A DNA stretch of 64,000 bases from Paenibacillus pasadenensis DSM 19293 (GTDB taxonomy: Bacteria; Bacillota; Bacilli; Paenibacillales; Paenibacillaceae), in NCBI RefSeq assembly GCF_000422485.1, contig NZ_KE383848.1, positions 320,053 to 384,052 on the forward strand. The letters run 5' to 3'. Positions 29,343 to 37,724 of this stretch are shown here, piece by piece (position 1 is the first letter of the stretch; every line of letters begins with the position of its first letter). Under the pieces are notes generated by a model. It did not search any database, was not told where the DNA came from, and saw nothing but the letters and a program-made list of their open reading frames with translations. The translations under genes and the position numbers were made by a program.

Positions 29343-30491
29343 ATGATCAAGGACTTGGCTTGGCTGTTCGGCTTCATGCTGCGCGGCACGTTCCGCAAGC
29401 GGAGCAGCTGGATGCTCTATCTGGGCCTCCCGGTCGTCGGCGTGCTGACCTCCGTGCTGCTCTACTCCGGCACGCAGTCGCCGCCGCTGCGGGTCGCGAT
29501 CGTGAACGAGGACGGAGCGGCGCGCATCGCCGCCGATACGGCCGCCTATGTCGGCGGCCTGCGCGAGGTGCAGGTCCAGGAGCTCGGCCGCGAGGAAGCG
29601 AAAAAAGAAATCGCCTCCGGCAGCCTGGACGTGGCGCTCCTGCTGGAGCCTGGCTTTTCGGCCGCCGCCGCCGCGGGCCATCCGCAGGGAATCGCCCTGG
29701 AATCGGTCAAGGGAGCGTCGGTGACGGCTTACGTCAAAAGCATGCTGGACGCCTACCTGTCGAATGTCGCGGCGATCAGCCGGGCGGCGGACGGAGACGG
29801 CGCGGCGTTCGAGGCGATGTACGCCGCTTATCGCGACGGCGCGTTCAAGCTGACGGCGGAGTCCGCCCGCGATACGTCGGTCGCCCGGTCGATGAGCGCG
29901 CAGGCGATCGGCTTCCTCATCCTGTTCATGCTCATGTCGGCCGTGAATCTGTCCGAGATGCTGCTCAAGAGCCGCGAAAACCGCACCTACCTGCGCATCC
30001 TGTCCTCGCCGGTGCCGGCCGGCACGTACGTGCTCGCCAATACGCTCGTCAATCTGTCGGTGATGGCCGTGCAGATCGCGCTGGCGCTCGGCGTGATGCG
30101 CTTCGGCTTCGGCATCGACGCCGGCATGCCGCTCGCCGAGCTCGGAGCCCTGCTGCTGCTGTTCGGCCTCGTCTCGGTCAGCCTGTCGCTCGCGATCGTC
30201 GCCTTCTCCCGCAGCTCGGCGATGGCGAGCGCGCTCTCGAACTTCATCATCACCCCGAGCTGCCTGCTGGCGGGCTGCTTCTTCCCGGCGAGCATCATGC
30301 CGGAGACGATCCGCCGCATCGGCGACTTCATGCCGCAGCGCTGGGTGCTGACGTCGATCGACGCCCTGCAGAGCGGCCAATACGCCGACATTCCGCTCCA
30401 CATCGCGGTGCTGCTCGCCTTCGCGCTGGTGTTTTTCCTGGCGGCGGCGTTCAAGCTCGGGAGGAGCGACGATACGCGCAGCTTCGTGTAA
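29343..30491 (+). CDS. ABC-2 type permease, second subunit
   Basis: The 382-residue protein has the same layout as its neighbour: first helix near residue 25-40, an outside domain, then five or six helices (SMSAQAIGFLILFMLMSAVN, FIITPSCLLAGCFFPASIMP). The ATG is 1 nt after the upstream stop, so translation is coupled. The terminator at 30505 closes the three-gene exporter operon. Confidence 0.88.
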   Translation: MIKDLAWLFGFMLRGTFRKRSSWMLYLGLPVVGVLTSVLLYSGTQSPPLRVAIVNEDGAARIAADTAAYVGGLREVQVQELGREEAKKEIASGSLDVALLLEPGFSAAAAAGHPQGIALESVKGASVTAYVKSMLDAYLSNVAAISRAADGDGAAFEAMYAAYRDGAFKLTAESARDTSVARSMSAQAIGFLILFMLMSAVNLSEMLLKSRENRTYLRILSSPVPAGTYVLANTLVNLSVMAVQIALALGVMRFGFGIDAGMPLAELGALLLLFGLVSVSLSLAIVAFSRSSAMASALSNFIITPSCLLAGCFFPASIMPETIRRIGDFMPQRWVLTSIDALQSGQYADIPLHIAVLLAFALVFFLAAAFKLGRSDDTRSFV

Positions 30492-30504
30492 CAGACCCGC
30501 ATCG

Positions 30505-30541
30505 AACCCAAGCCCTCTTTCCGAGGCGCTTGGGTTTTGTT
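30505..30541 (+). terminator. Terminator of the ABC exporter operon
   Basis: AACCCAAGC at 30505-30513 pairs with GCTTGGGTT at 30528-30536, followed by TTGTTCTTTT. Confidence 0.8.
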
Positions 30542-30570
30542 CTTTTCAGCGAAAAAAAGAGCTCCTGGCA

Positions 30571-30620
30571 TTGACGCGACACCATAAGGTGTCGTATTCT
30601 AAATGGGCCACCAAATGGTG
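30571..30620 (+). promoter_or_regulatory. Promoter with two operator dyads, probable ArsR-family sites
   Basis: TTGACG (30571-30576) and TATTCT (30595-30600) are separated by exactly 18 nt. Those 18 nt are a palindrome with arms CGACACC and GGTGTCG. A second dyad, CACCA-AA-TGGTG at 30609-30620, covers the transcription start region. Both share the ACACC/GGTGT core. Binding in the spacer and at +1 would block RNA polymerase. The ArsR-family gene at 31181 in the same operon is the obvious repressor. Confidence 0.82.
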
Positions 30621-30679
30621 TCGTATCGACCGGCATGGCGGACGGGGCAGGAAACCGAACCGATGAGGAGGAAATAAAG

Positions 30680-31093
30680 ATGAGCATGCAGACCGGCACG
30701 GCAGCGAGCTTGAACGCAAGTCCGCGATCCCGAGGGAAAGCGGCCGCTTATTGGACCGTCACGCTGTTTTTCGCGGCGGCGATGCTGCTGAGCGGACTTG
30801 GCCAGCTGATGCGGCTGGAAGGGAACATCGAGCTGGTGCGGAATCTGGGATACCCGCTTTACCTCATGACCATCCTAGGAATCTGGAAGGCGCTAGGGGT
30901 CGTCGCGATCGTCGTTCCCGGCTTTCCCCGGCTGAAGGAATGGGCCTACGCCGGCTTCTTCTTCCTCATGACGGGAGCGGCATGGTCCCATGCGCTCGAC
31001 CACGAGTACGGGTTTCCGGTTTTCCTTCCGCTGGCTTACGCCGCTCTCGCCGCCGCTTCCTGGGCGCTGCGTCCGCATAGCCGCAAGCTTTGA
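30680..31093 (+). CDS. DoxX-like four-helix membrane protein
   Basis: The 137-residue protein has four helices (YWTVTLFFAAAMLLSGLGQL, YPLYLMTILGIWKALGVVAI, WAYAGFFFLMTGAAWSHALD, and a last at about 115-130). This fits the DoxX_2 family, common in small ArsR-controlled operons. ATG 30680 follows GAGGAGG. Function of these proteins is not established; a redox or stress role is often suggested. First gene after the double-dyad promoter. Confidence 0.8.
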   Translation: MSMQTGTAASLNASPRSRGKAAAYWTVTLFFAAAMLLSGLGQLMRLEGNIELVRNLGYPLYLMTILGIWKALGVVAIVVPGFPRLKEWAYAGFFFLMTGAAWSHALDHEYGFPVFLPLAYAALAAASWALRPHSRKL

Positions 31094-31180
31094 GCTTCAG
31101 GAGCGCCGCGGGCGCTCGCCCGCCGGGCTCGTGAGCAGGTCTGAGCCGGTCCATGCACAACAGGTAAGGGAGAGGACGTC

Positions 31181-31516
31181 ATGAGCGAGAACGGCCCGCA
31201 GCGGGATGTGTTCGAAGCCATTGCAGATCCGACCCGGCGCCGGCTGATCCAGATGCTGGCCGCAAAAGAGGAGATTCCGCTTCATGAACTGACGGCGCCG
31301 TTCGCCATGGGGCGGACGGCCGTATCCAAGCATCTGGCCATCCTCAAGGAGGCCGGGCTGGTGGCGGATCGCAAGGTCGGCCGGGAGACGCGATTCAGGC
31401 TGAACGCCGCTCCGCTCCGGGAGATTCAAGACTGGGTGGCTTTCTATAGCAAGTTTTGGAGCGCCAATATGGCGCGTTTGAATCAGCTTTTACTCGAGGA
31501 GGAAGAACAACGATGA
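31181..31516 (+). CDS. ArsR family transcriptional repressor (SdpR/AHSA1-linked subgroup)
   Basis: The 111-residue winged helix has FEAIADPTRRRLIQMLAAKE, a recognition helix in MGRTAVSKHLAILKEAGLVA and a wing RKVGRETRFRLN. No cysteine-rich metal site is visible, so it is probably not a metal sensor. This subgroup is typically followed by an SRPBCC protein, as here (4-nt overlap). It is expected to repress its own operon through the dyads at 30577-30620. Confidence 0.92.
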   Translation: MSENGPQRDVFEAIADPTRRRLIQMLAAKEEIPLHELTAPFAMGRTAVSKHLAILKEAGLVADRKVGRETRFRLNAAPLREIQDWVAFYSKFWSANMARLNQLLLEEEEQR

Positions 31517-31932
31517 GCCAGACGTTAACGATGGATTTTCCGTTTTCGACGACGGTCGAGCAGCTGTGGTCCGCTTTGACCGACTCCAAGAAGCTCGCCA
31601 AGTGGGTCGCCAACATCCATACCGGGGAGCCGATGGACAATGATTTCGAGCCGGTCGTCGGCCGCCGCTTCCAGTTCCGCACGACGCCGAACCAGTGGTG
31701 GGACGGAGTCATCTCCGGCGAGGTGCTGGTCGTGGAGGAGCCGACGAAGCTGTCCTATACCTGGACCAGCGCCATGGAGGAGCATACGATCGTATGGACG
31801 CTGCAGGAGCTCGGTGGCGGCAAGGTCAACCTCCATCTGGAGCAGACCGGCATCTCGACGTCCCAAGCCGTCGAAGGCGCCCGCTTCGGCTGGGGCAAAT
31901 GGCTGGCCGAGCTGGAGAAGCTTGTCGCCTAG
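31513..31932 (+). CDS. SRPBCC/AHSA1-domain protein
   Basis: The 139-residue protein has a Bet v1/START-like fold. Motifs are FPFSTTVEQLWSALTDSKKL, GRRFQFRTTPNQWWDGVISG and WTLQELGGGKVNLHLEQTG. The family forms a hydrophobic cavity for small lipids or aromatic ligands; it may bind the inducer sensed by the operon. The ATG overlaps the arsR stop (ATGA), showing translational coupling. Confidence 0.9.
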   Translation: MSQTLTMDFPFSTTVEQLWSALTDSKKLAKWVANIHTGEPMDNDFEPVVGRRFQFRTTPNQWWDGVISGEVLVVEEPTKLSYTWTSAMEEHTIVWTLQELGGGKVNLHLEQTGISTSQAVEGARFGWGKWLAELEKLVA

Positions 31933-31992
31933 CTGCGGAAAGGCCGGCTCGCGGGGCCGGCCGGAAACGGAATCGAAGAGAGGGGGTTCGGC

Positions 31993-32586
31993 ATGACAGC
32001 GAATGCGACGAACGCGCGAGTCGATGTCTTTATCAAAAAAGCGCAGAAGTGGAAGGAGGAGTACGAGCTGCTGAGGCAGATCGTGCTCGACTGCGGGCTG
32101 TCCGAGGACTATAAGTGGATGCATCCCTGCTACACGCTGGGAGAGGCGAATATCGCGCTCATTCACGGCTTCAAGGACTACTGCGCGCTGCTCTTCCCTC
32201 AAGGGGCGCTGCTGAAGGACCCGCAAGGCATCCTCGTCCAGCAGACCGAGAACGTGCAGGCGGCTCGCCAGCTCCGCTTCACGAGCGCGCAGCAGATCGA
32301 GGAGATGAAAGAGGTCGTGACGGCGTATGTGCTCGAAGCCGTCCAAAACGAGAAGGCCGGGCTGAAGGTGAAGCTGAAGGAGACGGAGGCGTTCCCCATG
32401 CCGGTGGAGCTGGAAGCGCGGTTCGCCGAGATGCCGAATCTCAAGACGGCCTTCGACGCGCTGACGCCGGGCCGGAGGAGAGCTTATCTGCTTCATTTCT
32501 CGCAGCCCAAGCAAGCGAAGACCCGCGTGTCCCGGATCGAGAAGTGGACGCAGCCGATCCTGGAGGGAAAGGGCTTGAACGACTAG
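31993..32586 (+). CDS. YdeI/DUF1801 family protein
   Basis: The 197-residue protein has an N-terminal DUF1801-like region (WKEEYELLRQIVLDCGLSED, CYTLGEANIALIHGFKDYCA) and a C-terminal OmdA/YdeI helical part ending GRRRAYLLHFSQPKQAKTR. Homologues sit in ArsR/SRPBCC operons. The molecular role is not known; some YdeI proteins are linked to antimicrobial-peptide resistance. GAGGGGG precedes ATG 31993. Confidence 0.85.
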   Translation: MTANATNARVDVFIKKAQKWKEEYELLRQIVLDCGLSEDYKWMHPCYTLGEANIALIHGFKDYCALLFPQGALLKDPQGILVQQTENVQAARQLRFTSAQQIEEMKEVVTAYVLEAVQNEKAGLKVKLKETEAFPMPVELEARFAEMPNLKTAFDALTPGRRRAYLLHFSQPKQAKTRVSRIEKWTQPILEGKGLND

Positions 32587-32650
32587 CCGGTTTCGGCTTG
32601 GACGGAGATGGGCATACAGAGGAGAGGAAATCCAATTCAGGAGGCATCTC

Positions 32651-34228
32651 ATGGACCCCTCATCCTCGCCATCTGGCAAGCCTTCCCGCTTGCCTCAGCT
32701 CCCGGAGTCGCTCTGGCGGGCGACGACGGAGCTGCCCTCGTTCCCGTCGCTCCGGGGCACCGTCCGGGCGGACGTCGCCATCGTCGGCGGCGGCATCGCC
32801 GGCATTACAAGCGCCTACCTGCTGACCAAGCAAGGCTTCAAGGTCGTCCTGCTGGAAGCCGGACCGCTGCTCGACGGCACGACGGGCCATACGACGGCCA
32901 AGATCACCGCCCAGCACGGGGCGATCTACGACAAGCTGCTCAAGCATCTGGACCGGGAGCAGGCCAAGCAGTATTTCGACGCCAACGACGAAGCGCTCAA
33001 GTGGATCGTCCGGACCGTCGCCGAGCTCGGCATCGAGTGCGGGCTGAAGACCGAGGACGCCTACCTGTACGCGGACAACGAGGCAGATCTCGAGACGCTG
33101 CGCCAGGAGTGGAAGGCATACGGGCAGATTGGCCTGCCCGGCGAGTGGGTCGACAAGCTGCCGCTCGAAGGGCTTGCGGAGCTCGGCGCGATCAAGCTGC
33201 CGGGCCAGGCCCGCTTCCATCCGCTGCAGTATTTGCAGGCGCTGCTGCAGGAAGCGCTGAAGCAGGGCCTCGTCGTCCATGAATACACGACCGTGACGGA
33301 CAAGGTCGAGGAGGGCAAGCAGGACGGCCGGCTCAAGCTGCGCACGGCCGCCGGCGGCACCGTCGACTGCAGCTGGGCGCTGTCCGCCTCGCATTTCCCG
33401 TTCACGGACGGCGGCGGACTGTACTTCTCGCGGCTGCATGCGCAGCGTTCGTACGTGCTGGCGGTCGAGGCGGAAAAGCCTTTTCCCGGCGGCATGTACT
33501 TGTCCGTCGGTCAGACGGTGCGCTCGCTGCGCGCGGCCGAGCTGGACGGCCGTCCGGTCGTGCTCGTCGGCGGCGAGAACCACAAGACCGGCCAGGGGCC
33601 GCCGATGATCGAGCACTACGAGGCGCTGGAGCGATACGCCGACTCCCTGCTCGGCGTCCGCAGCATCGCGTACCGCTGGTCGGCGCAGGATCTGACGACG
33701 CTCGACGAGATGCCTTACATCGGCCCGATCCGGGACAAGCATCCGAACCTGCTGATCGCCACCGGCTTCAACAAATGGGGCATGACGACCGGCACGCTGG
33801 CGGCGCTCACGTTCGAGGAGATGGTCCGCACCGGGCAGAGCCTGCATCTGGAGCTGTTCAAGCCGTCGCGCTTCCATGCCGACCCGTCGATCAAGACGTT
33901 CGTCCGCGAGAACCTGAACGTCGCCGGACAGCTGCTCGCCGGCAAGCTGGACTCGCCGATGGAATCGCCGGAGGCGCTCGCGGCCGGCCAGGGCGGCGTC
34001 GTCAAGGTCGCCGGCAAGCGCGCCGGCGGCTATCGCGAGCCGGGCGGCGCGCTGCATCTGGTCGACACGACCTGCACGCATATGGGCTGCGAGTGCAAGT
34101 GGAACGCGGGCGACCTCAGCTGGGACTGCCCTTGCCACGGCTCGCGGTTCGGCTATGACGGCACGGTGCTGGAGGGCCCGGCCATCGAGCCGCTCAAGCG
34201 GCTGGAGCTTCCGCGGGCGGAGGGCTGA
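32651..34228 (+). CDS. FAD-dependent oxidoreductase with C-terminal Rieske domain (YhfW-like)
   Basis: The 525-residue protein fuses a DAO-type FAD domain and a Rieske domain. FAD binding is VAIVGGGIAGITSAYLLTKQ; the segment ATGFNKWGMTTGTLAALTFE is typical of DadA/PuuB relatives. The [2Fe-2S] ligands are in CTHMGC and CPCHGSRFGYDG near residues 477-506. B. subtilis YhfW has the same domain order. The substrate, perhaps an amine, is unknown. AGGAGG is the ribosome binding site. No terminator is obvious directly after the gene. Confidence 0.92.
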   Translation: MDPSSSPSGKPSRLPQLPESLWRATTELPSFPSLRGTVRADVAIVGGGIAGITSAYLLTKQGFKVVLLEAGPLLDGTTGHTTAKITAQHGAIYDKLLKHLDREQAKQYFDANDEALKWIVRTVAELGIECGLKTEDAYLYADNEADLETLRQEWKAYGQIGLPGEWVDKLPLEGLAELGAIKLPGQARFHPLQYLQALLQEALKQGLVVHEYTTVTDKVEEGKQDGRLKLRTAAGGTVDCSWALSASHFPFTDGGGLYFSRLHAQRSYVLAVEAEKPFPGGMYLSVGQTVRSLRAAELDGRPVVLVGGENHKTGQGPPMIEHYEALERYADSLLGVRSIAYRWSAQDLTTLDEMPYIGPIRDKHPNLLIATGFNKWGMTTGTLAALTFEEMVRTGQSLHLELFKPSRFHADPSIKTFVRENLNVAGQLLAGKLDSPMESPEALAAGQGGVVKVAGKRAGGYREPGGALHLVDTTCTHMGCECKWNAGDLSWDCPCHGSRFGYDGTVLEGPAIEPLKRLELPRAEG

Positions 34229-34334
34229 CGCTTCGTCGCGGACCGGGAGGTGGGGGAATTCCCGGCAAGGAGAGGATAGGCCGCTGCTAGAGAGAACTCC
34301 GTAGCCGCGAGCTATAGTGAATAACGTCGAATCC

Positions 34335-34343
34335 TGGTATAAT
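34335..34343 (+). promoter_or_regulatory. Extended -10 promoter of the toxin gene
   Basis: TGGTATAAT at 34335-34343 is an extended -10; no good -35 is present. It would give a leader of about 60 nt before the toxin ATG at 34412. Confidence 0.6.
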
Positions 34344-34411
34344 CAGGAAGCAGAAAGGGAACGGGCTTTATGGGCGGTCTAGGTTGAGCCTCTCGGAAGG
34401 GAGGTCATGCC

Positions 34412-34516
34412 ATGACGGTTAAGGATGCGTTGGATCTTATGATCGGCTTCGGCGGGCTGCTGCTCGCCTTGTTATCGCTGGTCGTTTCGATCGTCGCCCT
34501 TAACAAAAAGAAATAG
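34412..34516 (+). CDS. Type I holin-like toxin peptide (TxpA/BsrG-like)
   Basis: A 34-residue hydrophobic peptide: MTVKDALDLMIGFGGLLLAL, then LSLVVSIVAL and NKKK. The polar start, one membrane helix at about 11-30 and Lys-rich end are typical of the putative holin-like type I toxins of Bacillota. A strong ribosome binding site, AAGGGAGGT (34397-34405), precedes the ATG. An antisense transcript predicted at 34503-34647 overlaps the 3' end, the expected antitoxin arrangement. When expressed, such peptides insert into the cytoplasmic membrane. Confidence 0.85.
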   Translation: MTVKDALDLMIGFGGLLLALLSLVVSIVALNKKK

Positions 34517-34647
34517 GCCGCCCGCCCTGGAAGGTAGCGACCTATTCCTATGAGTTGATATCCTGCCAGCCTAACCGCTCTTAAAGCGGCCGATCTGCCA
34601 AGCCGTGGACGTTACAGCGTCTGCGGCTTGTTTATGTTATGCATTCT
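34503..34647 (-). ncRNA. Candidate antisense RNA antitoxin
   Basis: On the minus strand an extended -10, TGATAATAT (34654-34662), would start an RNA near 34647. It reads back through the 3' UTR of the toxin mRNA. A terminator-like hairpin, GGTCGC (34537-34542) with GCGGCC (34516-34521), is followed by TATTTCTTTTT, which is antisense to the Lys codons of the toxin. The RNA would be about 145 nt and complementary to the last toxin codons and the whole 3' UTR. Confidence 0.5.
34600..34638 (+). terminator. Terminator of the toxin mRNA
   Basis: AAGCCG, GACG, CGTC and CGGCTT form a stem with a TG internal loop at 34600-34629, followed by GTTTATGTT. It lies inside the region covered by the predicted antisense RNA. 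Confidence 0.65.
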
Positions 34648-34804
34648 ACTCCCATATTATCACAAGTCCGCCGTAATTGAAACCGCCAGCAGCCTTGGAC
34701 GGCCCGTGCCGATCAAGGTTTTTCAACGTTTTCAAGAAAACCAAAACCGAACCCTCGCTCTCCCCGTCTAATAGCGAAGGTGAACGAGAAAGGACGGCGA
34801 GGGA

Positions 34805-35356
34805 ATGTCGGAGCGCATGGAACAACGGGGCCAAGAAGCGGCAGAGCTCGTCCGCCGGGCGCAGAAGGGCGAGGATGAGGCGTTCCTCGAGCTGATGGCC
34901 GGGGCCAAGGAGCAGCTGCTGCGCATTGCGCTCGCCTATCTCCGGGACGAGGAGGCGGCGCTCGAATGCCTGCAGGAGACGACCTGCCGCGCTTACGCGG
35001 CGCTTGGGAGGCTGCGCCAGCCGGAGCATGTCCGCACCTGGCTCGTCCGCATCCTGCTGAGCGCCTGCGCCGATGAGCGCAGGCGGCGCAAGCGGCAGCA
35101 GCCGGTGCCGGTCGTGCCGGAGAGCGCGGCGGGCGGCGAGCATCCGGGCGCGCGGCTGGAGCTGGAGGAGGCGGTGGCCGGCCTCGAGCCCAAGCTGCGC
35201 CAGCTCGTGCTGCTGAAGTATGCGGAGGACATGACGGTGGCGGACATCGCGCGGACGCTGGAAAAGCCGGAGGGCACGATCAAGACATGGCTGAACCGGG
35301 CGCTGCGGCAGCTGCGCCGGGAGCGCGGCGCGAAGGAGGGGATGGAGCATGGATGA
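34805..35356 (+). CDS. ECF-type RNA polymerase sigma factor
   Basis: The 183-residue protein has sigma region 2 (EDEAFLELMAGAKEQLLRIA, YLRDEEAALECLQETTCRAY) and region 4 (VLLKYAEDMTVADIARTLEK, EGTIKTWLNRALRQLRRERG), the SigV/SigW-like layout. AAAGGA ends 10 nt before the ATG. It overlaps the anti-sigma gene by 8 nt, the normal arrangement for coupled synthesis. It directs transcription of a small regulon, often for envelope stress. No clear autoregulatory promoter was identified. Confidence 0.93.
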   Translation: MSERMEQRGQEAAELVRRAQKGEDEAFLELMAGAKEQLLRIALAYLRDEEAALECLQETTCRAYAALGRLRQPEHVRTWLVRILLSACADERRRRKRQQPVPVVPESAAGGEHPGARLELEEAVAGLEPKLRQLVLLKYAEDMTVADIARTLEKPEGTIKTWLNRALRQLRRERGAKEGMEHG

Positions 35357-36752
35357 TCGGCATGGAGAACGGTTGGATCCGAAGCTCGATCGGCATGGAG
35401 AAAGGCTGGAGCAGGGGCTTGCCGAGCTGGGCGGACGCCCGCCGTCGCCGGAGCTGCTGCTGCGCGCGGATGCCGCTATTGCCGCGGGCATGGCGCAAGG
35501 CCGGCTTCGCCGCCGCAGCCGTCGCCGCTGGCAGCGCCTCGGCTCTGCGGCGCTGACGCTTGCGCTCGTGCTGGCGGTCGGACTCGCGTCGATCCGCATC
35601 TCGCCGGCTTTCGCTTCGGCAGTGAGGCAGCTGCCCGGCATGGCGGCGATCGTGGACGCGATCCGCGAGGAGTACAGCCTGAACCGGACGGTGCAGGACG
35701 CGCTCGACGAAGGCTACCTGCAGCCGCTGCATTTGACCCAGGATCACGAGGGCGTAAAGGTGACGCTGGAGGGGCTGGTCGCCGACGACTATCGGATGAT
35801 GTTCGTGTATACGGTGGCGGGACTCGGCGAGAACGAGCATGCGGATGTAGGAAAGGTGAGGGCGCTTGACCGGAACGGACAGAGCGTCATCCAGGGAGCG
35901 GGCTTCTCGTTCGACGGGAGGGAGGAGGCGGTCAAGCGCCAGACGATGGAGCTGATGCTGCAGCCAGGCAGTCCGCTCCCCGATTGGCTCGACCTGCAAG
36001 TCGAGGTGGCCGGAGCTCCGTACCGCTTCCAGTTTCCCGTCGACCGCGAGCTGTTCGCCGACAAGTCGCGCACGCTGCCTTTGGAGGAGACGATCTCGAT
36101 TGAAAATCAGCAGCTGCGCTTCACGAGCATGCGCATCTCGCCGCTGAGCGTCGCCATCGAGGCGGAGTACGACCCGGCCAACACGATGAAGCTGTACGGC
36201 CCCGTCGACATGAAGCTGACGGACGATTCCGGCACGGAGTGGGGAGGAGTCGGCTATTCGGCGGGCAGCTTGGAGGAGCACAAGGTGCGCTTCGAGTTCC
36301 AGAGTCCTTATTTCCGCCAGCCCAAGTCGCTCTACTTGAGCGGCAAGACGTTCCGCGCCTTGCCGAAGGACAAAGGCCTCATCGTCCTCGACGCGGAGAA
36401 AGGCGAGCTGCTGGCAGCGCCGGACGACCGCCTGAAGCTGATCTCCAGCAGCGTGGATGCGAAAGGAATGAAGCTCGGCTTCGAGCTGCGCGTCGACGGG
36501 CCGGACTCTCCATCGCGCTCCTACTCGGTGCTCGGCAGCGATTTTACCGATGCGGACGGCAGAAGCTTCGGGCTGCATCTGCAAGGGGGCACGGAGACGA
36601 GCGACCCGGACGGAAGGCAAAAGCTCAGCTACACGTACGGCCCCGGCGACTACAAGCAGCCGCTGACATTCGAGATCTCCAATTATCCGAATTATATCGA
36701 AGGCGAGTACCGGATCCGGCTGCCTCTGGAAGAGCTCCCGCCGGAACAATAG
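35349..36752 (+). CDS. DUF4179 anti-sigma factor
   Basis: The 467-residue protein has a cytoplasmic N-terminus of about 60 residues, one membrane helix (LGSAALTLALVLAVGLASIR) and a large outside part. The DUF4179 core follows the helix (ISPAFASAVRQLPGMAAIVD). The cytoplasmic part should bind the ECF factor encoded upstream. The N-terminus carries a short internal duplication of DRHGERL at residues 3-9 and 14-20, which may be recent. The outside domain probably senses the envelope signal, which is unknown. Confidence 0.87.
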   Translation: MDDRHGERLDPKLDRHGERLEQGLAELGGRPPSPELLLRADAAIAAGMAQGRLRRRSRRRWQRLGSAALTLALVLAVGLASIRISPAFASAVRQLPGMAAIVDAIREEYSLNRTVQDALDEGYLQPLHLTQDHEGVKVTLEGLVADDYRMMFVYTVAGLGENEHADVGKVRALDRNGQSVIQGAGFSFDGREEAVKRQTMELMLQPGSPLPDWLDLQVEVAGAPYRFQFPVDRELFADKSRTLPLEETISIENQQLRFTSMRISPLSVAIEAEYDPANTMKLYGPVDMKLTDDSGTEWGGVGYSAGSLEEHKVRFEFQSPYFRQPKSLYLSGKTFRALPKDKGLIVLDAEKGELLAAPDDRLKLISSSVDAKGMKLGFELRVDGPDSPSRSYSVLGSDFTDADGRSFGLHLQGGTETSDPDGRQKLSYTYGPGDYKQPLTFEISNYPNYIEGEYRIRLPLEELPPEQ

Positions 36753-36763
36753 ATCATCTCCTC

Positions 36764-36801
36764 CGAAGCCGCTCTGCGAAAGCAGGCCGGCTTCTTTTTT
36801 T
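36764..36801 (+). terminator. Terminator of the sigma/anti-sigma operon
   Basis: GAAGCCG (36765-36771) pairs with CGGCTTC (36788-36794), followed by seven T. The gap up to ftsE at 37038 also has a TTCGACA/TGTCGAA hairpin around 36877-36908 and no convincing gene. Confidence 0.85.
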
Positions 36802-37037
36802 CGACATTTATCTACAAAGCGAGAGCCGCTAGCCGATGTAAATAAGGAGGCTTGAAACGCTCCGGTCCGGAGCATTCGACAGTCTTGCCGCCTGCGGCGA
36901 TGTCGAAAGCCCGCGCCTCAGCGCGGCGAACGATGAGAATTGTGAAAATGAAGGAGAAAACGGCTTTCTGGAAAGGAAATCCGGTTTTTCTGTCGAACAG
37001 TCATAAGCGGAAAAAAGACAGGATGTGAGCGATACCC

Positions 37038-37724
37038 GTGATTGAAATGATGGACATCTGGAAGACCTACCCGAACGGCGCTCATGCGCTCAAGGGCATA
37101 TCCGTGGTCATCGACCGCAATGAATTCGTGTACATCGTCGGGCCTTCCGGCGCCGGCAAGTCCACGTTCATGAAGCTGATCTATCGCGAGGAGTTCCCGA
37201 CCAAAGGGCAGCTGTTCGTGAACGGCTTCAATATAGGCAAGCTCAAGCCGCGCAAGATCCCGTACGTGCGGCGCAATATCGGCGTCATCTTCCAGGATTA
37301 CCGGCTGCTGCCCAAGCTGACCGCCTACGAGAACGTCGCGTTCGCGATGGAGGTCATCGAGGCGCCGCGCAAGCTGATGAAAAAGCGCACGATGGAGGTG
37401 CTCGAGCTCGTCGGGCTCGGCGGCAAGCATGCGCATCTGCCCGCCCAGCTGTCCGGCGGCGAGCAGCAGCGCGTCGCGATCGCGCGCGCGATCGTCAACA
37501 ATCCGAGCGTCATCGTCGCCGACGAGCCGACCGGCAACCTCGATCCCGAGACGAGCTGGGGCATCATGAACCTGCTCGAGGAGATCAATTTCCGCGGCAC
37601 GACTATCGTCATGGCCACCCATAACCGCGAGATCGTCAACACGCTGCGCAAGCGCGTCATCGCCATCGAGAACGGACTGATCGCGCGCGACCAGGCGAGA
37701 GGGGAATACGGCTATGAAGCTTAG
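37038..37724 (+). CDS. ftsE: Cell division ATP-binding protein FtsE
   Basis: FtsE drives the FtsEX complex that controls septal or lateral wall hydrolases. At 228 residues it equals B. subtilis FtsE. The start is GTG 37038, giving [14 protein letters not shown] as in orthologues. Walker A is GPSGAGKST, the signature [14 protein letters not shown], Walker [16 protein letters not shown]. It overlaps ftsX by 11 nt. Confidence 0.97.
   Translation: MIEMMDIWKTYPNGAHALKGISVVIDRNEFVYIVGPSGAGKSTFMKLIYREEFPTKGQLFVNGFNIGKLKPRKIPYVRRNIGVIFQDYRLLPKLTAYENVAFAMEVIEAPRKLMKKRTMEVLELVGLGGKHAHLPAQLSGGEQQRVAIARAIVNNPSVIVADEPTGNLDPETSWGIMNLLEEINFRGTTIVMATHNREIVNTLRKRVIAIENGLIARDQARGEYGYEA

Noticed and set aside
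18588..30000. Insertion sequences or prophage remnants near the TraX-like gene
   Set aside because: No transposase, integrase, conjugation or phage structural gene was found around it; TraX-like proteins are common on chromosomes.
36945..37029. 26-codon ORF (MKEKTAFWKGNPVFLSNS...) just before ftsE
   Set aside because: No ribosome binding site and no conserved character; it probably is ftsE leader.
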